A stretch of 64,000 bases of DNA from JAHJDR01 sp964609965 (lineage in GTDB: Bacteria; UBA10199; JADGCS01). Within the stretch, counting starts at the first letter, position 1, and each line of letters starts with the position of its first letter. Where the stretch lies: positions 1 through 64,000 of the forward strand of contig CAZSTS010000002.1 in assembly GCA_964609965.1 (NCBI GenBank). Direction: 5' to 3'. Under the pieces are notes generated by a model, which had not been told where the DNA came from, did no database searches, and saw only the letters and a list, made by a program, of their open reading frames with translations. Positions 60,796-64,000 of this stretch are shown here, piece after piece. Made by a program: the position numbers and the translations under genes.

Positions 60796-62469
60796 TCATT
60801 TACACACCATATAACTCTTAATTCTGTTAAATGTCGCACGGCAATGGATGAGCTTTCTTTGTGATAAGCGTATTTCTTTGCGCAATGTTTTATTAAGGGG
60901 TGGATAGGTAACACTCACGGTTTGTTTTCCTATTGAAGTCTTAAATATAAACGGAGTGGGTGCAGCTTTTCCATCACTAATTTTGACTCTTCCCCAAGGC
61001 CTGGCTGTGACTTTGAGAAGGCCTGTTTCTAGGGAGGTTGGGCGCAAGGCATTGGGCATTGGGCGTAGGGGGTCGGGAGGTTGTAAAATGTTGGCAGTTT
61101 GATGTTTTATAGGACTTTTAGATGGAAGTCTTATGAGTTCAATGGGGGTAGCTTGTTTTGTTTCGACTTCGATTTCGATTTCAGTTTCAGTTCTAGTTTC
61201 AGGCTTATGTGAAATTTCTAAGAAAACAATTCCCAAAAAAATAATGAAAACCATGGCTGCTATGATGTTTTTTTGAGTCTTATTTAATTGGAACATCACT
61301 GTTTTTGGTCGATGAATCACATCAAGTGGTGAGTAGAGCCTGAGTTTGAGAGGCATGGTTGTGTCTTCTTCTAATCTAGGTTTGGCAAGAACATTCTGAA
61401 TGATTTTGCTGTCAACAATAGTATCTGGTTCAATAACAGTGAGGTTTGAATTCTCATTGTTTTTCTTTTTGATTGCAGTGATGACTGTGGGTGTTTTGGT
61501 TTTAATCAGGCGACCTTTTTTTGTAAATTCTGAGATTTCGTTTTCAAATAGCTTGTTCAAAAACTTACTTAGTTCATCTTGGTCTGCGTAAAGACCATGC
61601 GAAGCCTCAAATTTTTTAATGGCTTGTCGCATTTCAAGGGTGCTTTGAAAGCGTTTATCAGGATTTTTTTTCAGGGATTTATTTAGAATCTTTTTCAATG
61701 CTGGGTGAGTTTTTTTTGGAATGGGCACACAAGAATTTTTTACTTTATTAATTGTTTCTAAGTCACTGCTGCCATCAAAGGCTTTTTTGAGGAACACGAG
61801 CTCATAAAACACGGAACCCAAAGAAAAAATATCAGATACGTGGTTGATGTGGCTGCCAAGCGCTTGTTCTGGTGACATGTAACTAAATTTTCCTTTAAGG
61901 GCGCCAGCGGCTGTCTCGGTGGTTTTGCCTAAGATTTTAGCAATGCCAAAATCAGTCACTTTCACACTTCCGTCTAATCCAATGAGGATGTTTTGAGGCG
62001 AAATATCGCGGTGAACAATATTGAGCGCTCTGTTATCTTGAGTTGTTCTTGAATGAGCAAAGCCCAGGCCCTTACAGGTCTTTTTTATAATGTAACAGGC
62101 AAGGTTGAGAGGGAGTGTTTGATTGAGTTCTTTTAATTTGTTTGTGATCTTTCTTAAATCATAGCCTTTTACAAATTCCATGACTATGAAAAATGTGTTT
62201 TTCTCTTTAGCAAGCTCAATAACTTGAACAATATTTGTGTGTTCGAGGTGGACTAAGATTTTAGCCTCATCAATAAGCATGTTAATAAATTCTTTTTGAT
62301 GAGACCAGTAAGGAAGGATTTTTTTTACGGCAACTTCCTTTTCAAAGCCTTCCACACCTATGAGTTTGGCGCGATAAACTGTAGCCATGCCTCCTTTGGC
62401 AATTTCGTCTACAATCAAATAGCGGCCGAGTTTTTGAAAGGCATTATCCATACGATGACTAACATGCAT
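60796..62469 (-). CDS. Membrane-bound Ser/Thr protein kinase with PEGA-like tail
   Basis: 557 residues. Hanks-type kinase (16-290): glycine loop IAKGGMATVYRAK, Lys in VAVKKIL, HRDISPQN near 152 and DFGIAK near 172. Residues 290-400 are a charged linker, a membrane helix follows (NIIAAMVFIIFLGIVFLEI, about 400-418), then a repeat-rich linker with an ETEIEIEVE run and a segment coded by a heptamer array, ending with a PEGA-like domain (GLLKVTARPWGRVKISDGKAAPTPFIF). PEGA domains usually sense the envelope outside the membrane. Myxococcus-type layout. AAAAAGG precedes the ATG. Confidence 0.9.
   Translation of the reverse strand: MHVSHRMDNAFQKLGRYLIVDEIAKGGMATVYRAKLIGVEGFEKEVAVKKILPYWSHQKEFINMLIDEAKILVHLEHTNIVQVIELAKEKNTFFIVMEFVKGYDLRKITNKLKELNQTLPLNLACYIIKKTCKGLGFAHSRTTQDNRALNIVHRDISPQNILIGLDGSVKVTDFGIAKILGKTTETAAGALKGKFSYMSPEQALGSHINHVSDIFSLGSVFYELVFLKKAFDGSSDLETINKVKNSCVPIPKKTHPALKKILNKSLKKNPDKRFQSTLEMRQAIKKFEASHGLYADQDELSKFLNKLFENEISEFTKKGRLIKTKTPTVITAIKKKNNENSNLTVIEPDTIVDSKIIQNVLAKPRLEEDTTMPLKLRLYSPLDVIHRPKTVMFQLNKTQKNIIAAMVFIIFLGIVFLEISHKPETRTETEIEIEVETKQATPIELIRLPSKSPIKHQTANILQPPDPLRPMPNALRPTSLETGLLKVTARPWGRVKISDGKAAPTPFIFKTSIGKQTVSVTYPPLNKTLRKEIRLSQRKLIHCRATFNRIKSYMVCK
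61037..61078. repeat. Heptamer array x6 inside the kinase gene
   Basis: GTTGGGC, GCAAGGC, ATTGGGC, ATTGGGC, GTAGGGG, GTCGGGA, read in frame as part of the extracytoplasmic linker; 42 bases equal 14 codons, so six heptamers keep frame. Confidence 0.8.
61161..61202. repeat. Hexamer array x7 inside the kinase gene
   Basis: TTTCGA, CTTCGA, TTTCGA, TTTCAG, TTTCAG, TTCTAG, TTTCAG, coding for the alternating acidic run after the membrane helix. Confidence 0.8.
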
Positions 62470-62626
62470 TTTTCATGCCTTTTTCTATGGTTTTTCTTTG
62501 TTATTACCGGGGTTGTAGCTCTCCATTATCATTGTTGGTTTTAATGCTGGTGTTTTTTAGGCAATGAATTTAAACATAAGCCAGTTTTTAAGTTTAATTA
62601 AGCTGTAGTATTTATTAAACACTTCT

Positions 62627-64000
62627 ATGGATTTGTTTCAAAAAAAACACATTTCCTTTTTTTGGCTTGGATTATTGCTGCTGACTCTTTTTTTGAGAAT
62701 GGCAGCCTTTTACACGCCCATTCTTGATGTTGATGAAACACAGTTTGCAGGGTTTGCTCATGTGCTCATGGAGGGTGGCTTGCCTTATCTTGATAGCGTG
62801 GACACAAAGCCTTTGGGCATTTATCTTTTCTACGCACTTGTGTTTATCTTGTTTGGAAAATTCAATATGATTGCTGTTCACGTTGTGACGGCTCTTATAG
62901 CCTTTGCTACAGCGTGGTTTTTGTCTAGAATATTTTCTTTGTGGAACAGACCGCGCGCGGGATATTTAGCAGCATTGTTCTTTATTGTTTTTTCAACAAC
63001 GTTTGTTCCAAAATATATTTCCACTTCTATTAACAGTATCATGGTTTTCTTTTTAGTAGTGTCTGTTTATTTTATGGCGCGGGCTACAAAAAAGCATGTT
63101 CACTTTGATGATTTTTTAGCGGGTATCTTTCTAGGTCTGGCATTTCTTTTTAAATATACAGCGGGAATTCAAGGGGTCTTGTTTCTGGCTTTCACTTTTA
63201 TCTTGTTTCTTCGTGGACTTAAGTTTCTATCTTTTCTAAGGCGAAACATTCTTTTTGGTTTGGGGTTTTTCTTGCCTCTTGTTTTTTTCGTGATTTTATT
63301 GATGAAGATTGGCGTTTGGGATGCCTTTGTTGAGTGGTCTTTGAAGGGGAGTGGACAATACATTGCCCAAGGAGGCGCGAGCATCTTGTTCGCTAAAAGT
63401 TTTCTCATTCGATTTGGTGGTTTTGTGATCGCGACATTTTTTCTCTGGTTTTATGGGTTTCGTGATTTAAAGAAGTCGACTTTTCAAAGTTCACTCTATC
63501 TTCTCTTGGTTTTGTGGTTTGGGCTCACGCTCATCCCTGTTTGTATGGGGGGACGTTTTTATCCCCATTATTTTATTCCTCTTCTCCCATCGCTTTGTGG
63601 TTTGGCTGCCTATGCTGTTAGCCTTCGGTTTGGAGAAATGGGAAGGGTTTCTAAAAAAGTTCTCATCGGATTGATTGTTGTGCCAATGCTTTTTTTCTGG
63701 GTCCTGCGGATCGATTATCAAACATTTTTAAAACATTTTCCTGATGACGCGATTTATGAGCAGGAGAGAATTGGTTTGCATTTAAAGGGTCTCTCACAAC
63801 CAGATGACACGGTTTTTGTTTGGGGTTTTGCTACAGGGATTTACTTTCATTCAGAGCTAAAACCAGCGAGTCGTTTTTTGTGGGCAGACCTGCTCACAGG
63901 ACGCACTCCAGGGCCTGAATATGCGCGTGAAATAAAAGAGCAAGAAAAGCTGTTCAAAAATCCAAAGGCCTGGGCTTTGTTTTGGGAGGATGTTAACAAT
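62627..64000 (+). CDS. GT39/PMT-like glycosyltransferase, partial (runs off the window)
   Basis: 458 codons up to the window edge. An integral membrane glycosyltransferase that would use polyprenyl-phosphate sugars. DVDETQFAGFAHVLMEGG near 34-51 has the catalytic acidic pair in the first large periplasmic loop, then DTKPLGIYLFYALV and eight or more membrane helices follow; a soluble C-terminal part starts near residue 375. The family also includes ArnT- and dolichol-type enzymes; the acceptor is not indicated. No ribosome site of note; the first ATG is accepted because the membrane signal follows at once. Confidence 0.85.
   Translation, partial: MDLFQKKHISFFWLGLLLLTLFLRMAAFYTPILDVDETQFAGFAHVLMEGGLPYLDSVDTKPLGIYLFYALVFILFGKFNMIAVHVVTALIAFATAWFLSRIFSLWNRPRAGYLAALFFIVFSTTFVPKYISTSINSIMVFFLVVSVYFMARATKKHVHFDDFLAGIFLGLAFLFKYTAGIQGVLFLAFTFILFLRGLKFLSFLRRNILFGLGFFLPLVFFVILLMKIGVWDAFVEWSLKGSGQYIAQGGASILFAKSFLIRFGGFVIATFFLWFYGFRDLKKSTFQSSLYLLLVLWFGLTLIPVCMGGRFYPHYFIPLLPSLCGLAAYAVSLRFGEMGRVSKKVLIGLIVVPMLFFWVLRIDYQTFLKHFPDDAIYEQERIGLHLKGLSQPDDTVFVWGFATGIYFHSELKPASRFLWADLLTGRTPGPEYAREIKEQEKLFKNPKAWALFWEDVNN

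Noticed and set aside
62672..63721. Minus-strand frames over the last 1.3 kb
   Set aside because: They are antisense shadows of the open GT39 gene that continues past the window edge.
1..64000. tRNA, rRNA, riboswitch and origin signals
   Set aside because: No cloverleaf-like, rRNA-like or riboswitch-like segment, or DnaA-box cluster, was recognised in the spacers.

Overview
The window reads as chromosomal DNA of an AT-rich, Gram-negative bacterium of the old 'Deltaproteobacteria' grade (Bdellovibrionota/Myxococcota-like). Pointers are a TIGR02147-type regulator, a surface protein with a parallel beta-helix, eleven DUF4215 Cys repeats and a C-terminal membrane anchor, a Ser/Thr kinase with a PEGA-like tail, an FHA-linked cyclase, a bacterial SNF2 ATPase, lipoproteins and an outer-membrane barrel. 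I cannot name the species. No rRNA, tRNA or CRISPR array was seen.

Layout. 1-2.7 kb: accessory DNA with a possible insertion-sequence end, an ORF6N gene, two unknown genes and a 127-bp palindromic element. 2.7-7.9 kb (minus strand): ParB-like protein, HU, galU, an EI24/CysZ-like membrane protein and hisI. 8.0-11.1 kb: an unusual four-gene minus-strand cassette alternating acidic helical proteins with TPR proteins resembling SycD/LcrH chaperones of type III secretion. 11.6-24.2 kb: SNF2 ATPase, a degenerate M1 aminopeptidase lipoprotein, a DUF4340-like protein with an RpoH-type sigma factor, Fic protein, nucleoside phosphorylase, HelD-like helicase, cyclase-FHA protein and a catalytically dead REP-type transposase fused to a DnaA-like DNA-binding domain. 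24.2-32.8 kb: sucCD-ndk on the minus strand and, divergently, nuoABCDEFG (peripheral arm of complex I only, with a short NuoG). 32.9-40.1 kb: TrhA/hemolysin III protein, methyltransferase, lipoprotein, TIGR02147 regulator and the large DUF4215 surface protein. 40.2-43.2 kb: a recombinase-in-trio (RIT) element with recognisable terminal repeats. 43.4-49.2 kb: orphan AbrB/MazE protein, a giant acyl-CoA dehydratase activase and an unknown protein with an internal duplication, with repeat-rich spacers. 49.2-64 kb: mfd, a Q/P-rich tail-anchored protein, CBS protein, pgi, ruvX, an MscS-like channel, an outer-membrane barrel, eno, a PEGA-type kinase and the start of a GT39 glycosyltransferase that runs off the window.

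The most striking pattern is not a gene. At about a dozen gene borders there is a short degenerate tandem array whose unit length is always 7 or 8 bp, while the unit sequence differs from locus to locus. Arrays abut or run into stop codons (nuoB, nuoF, sucC), sit just before start codons (mfd, hisI) and one lies inside a kinase gene. Together with the palindromic 127-bp element (a half copy supplies the stop codon of a lipoprotein gene), the RIT element and the domesticated REP-type transposase, this suggests a genome with active small-repeat dynamics at gene ends.

All family calls are from reading the sequence and general knowledge of the families; no searches were run.
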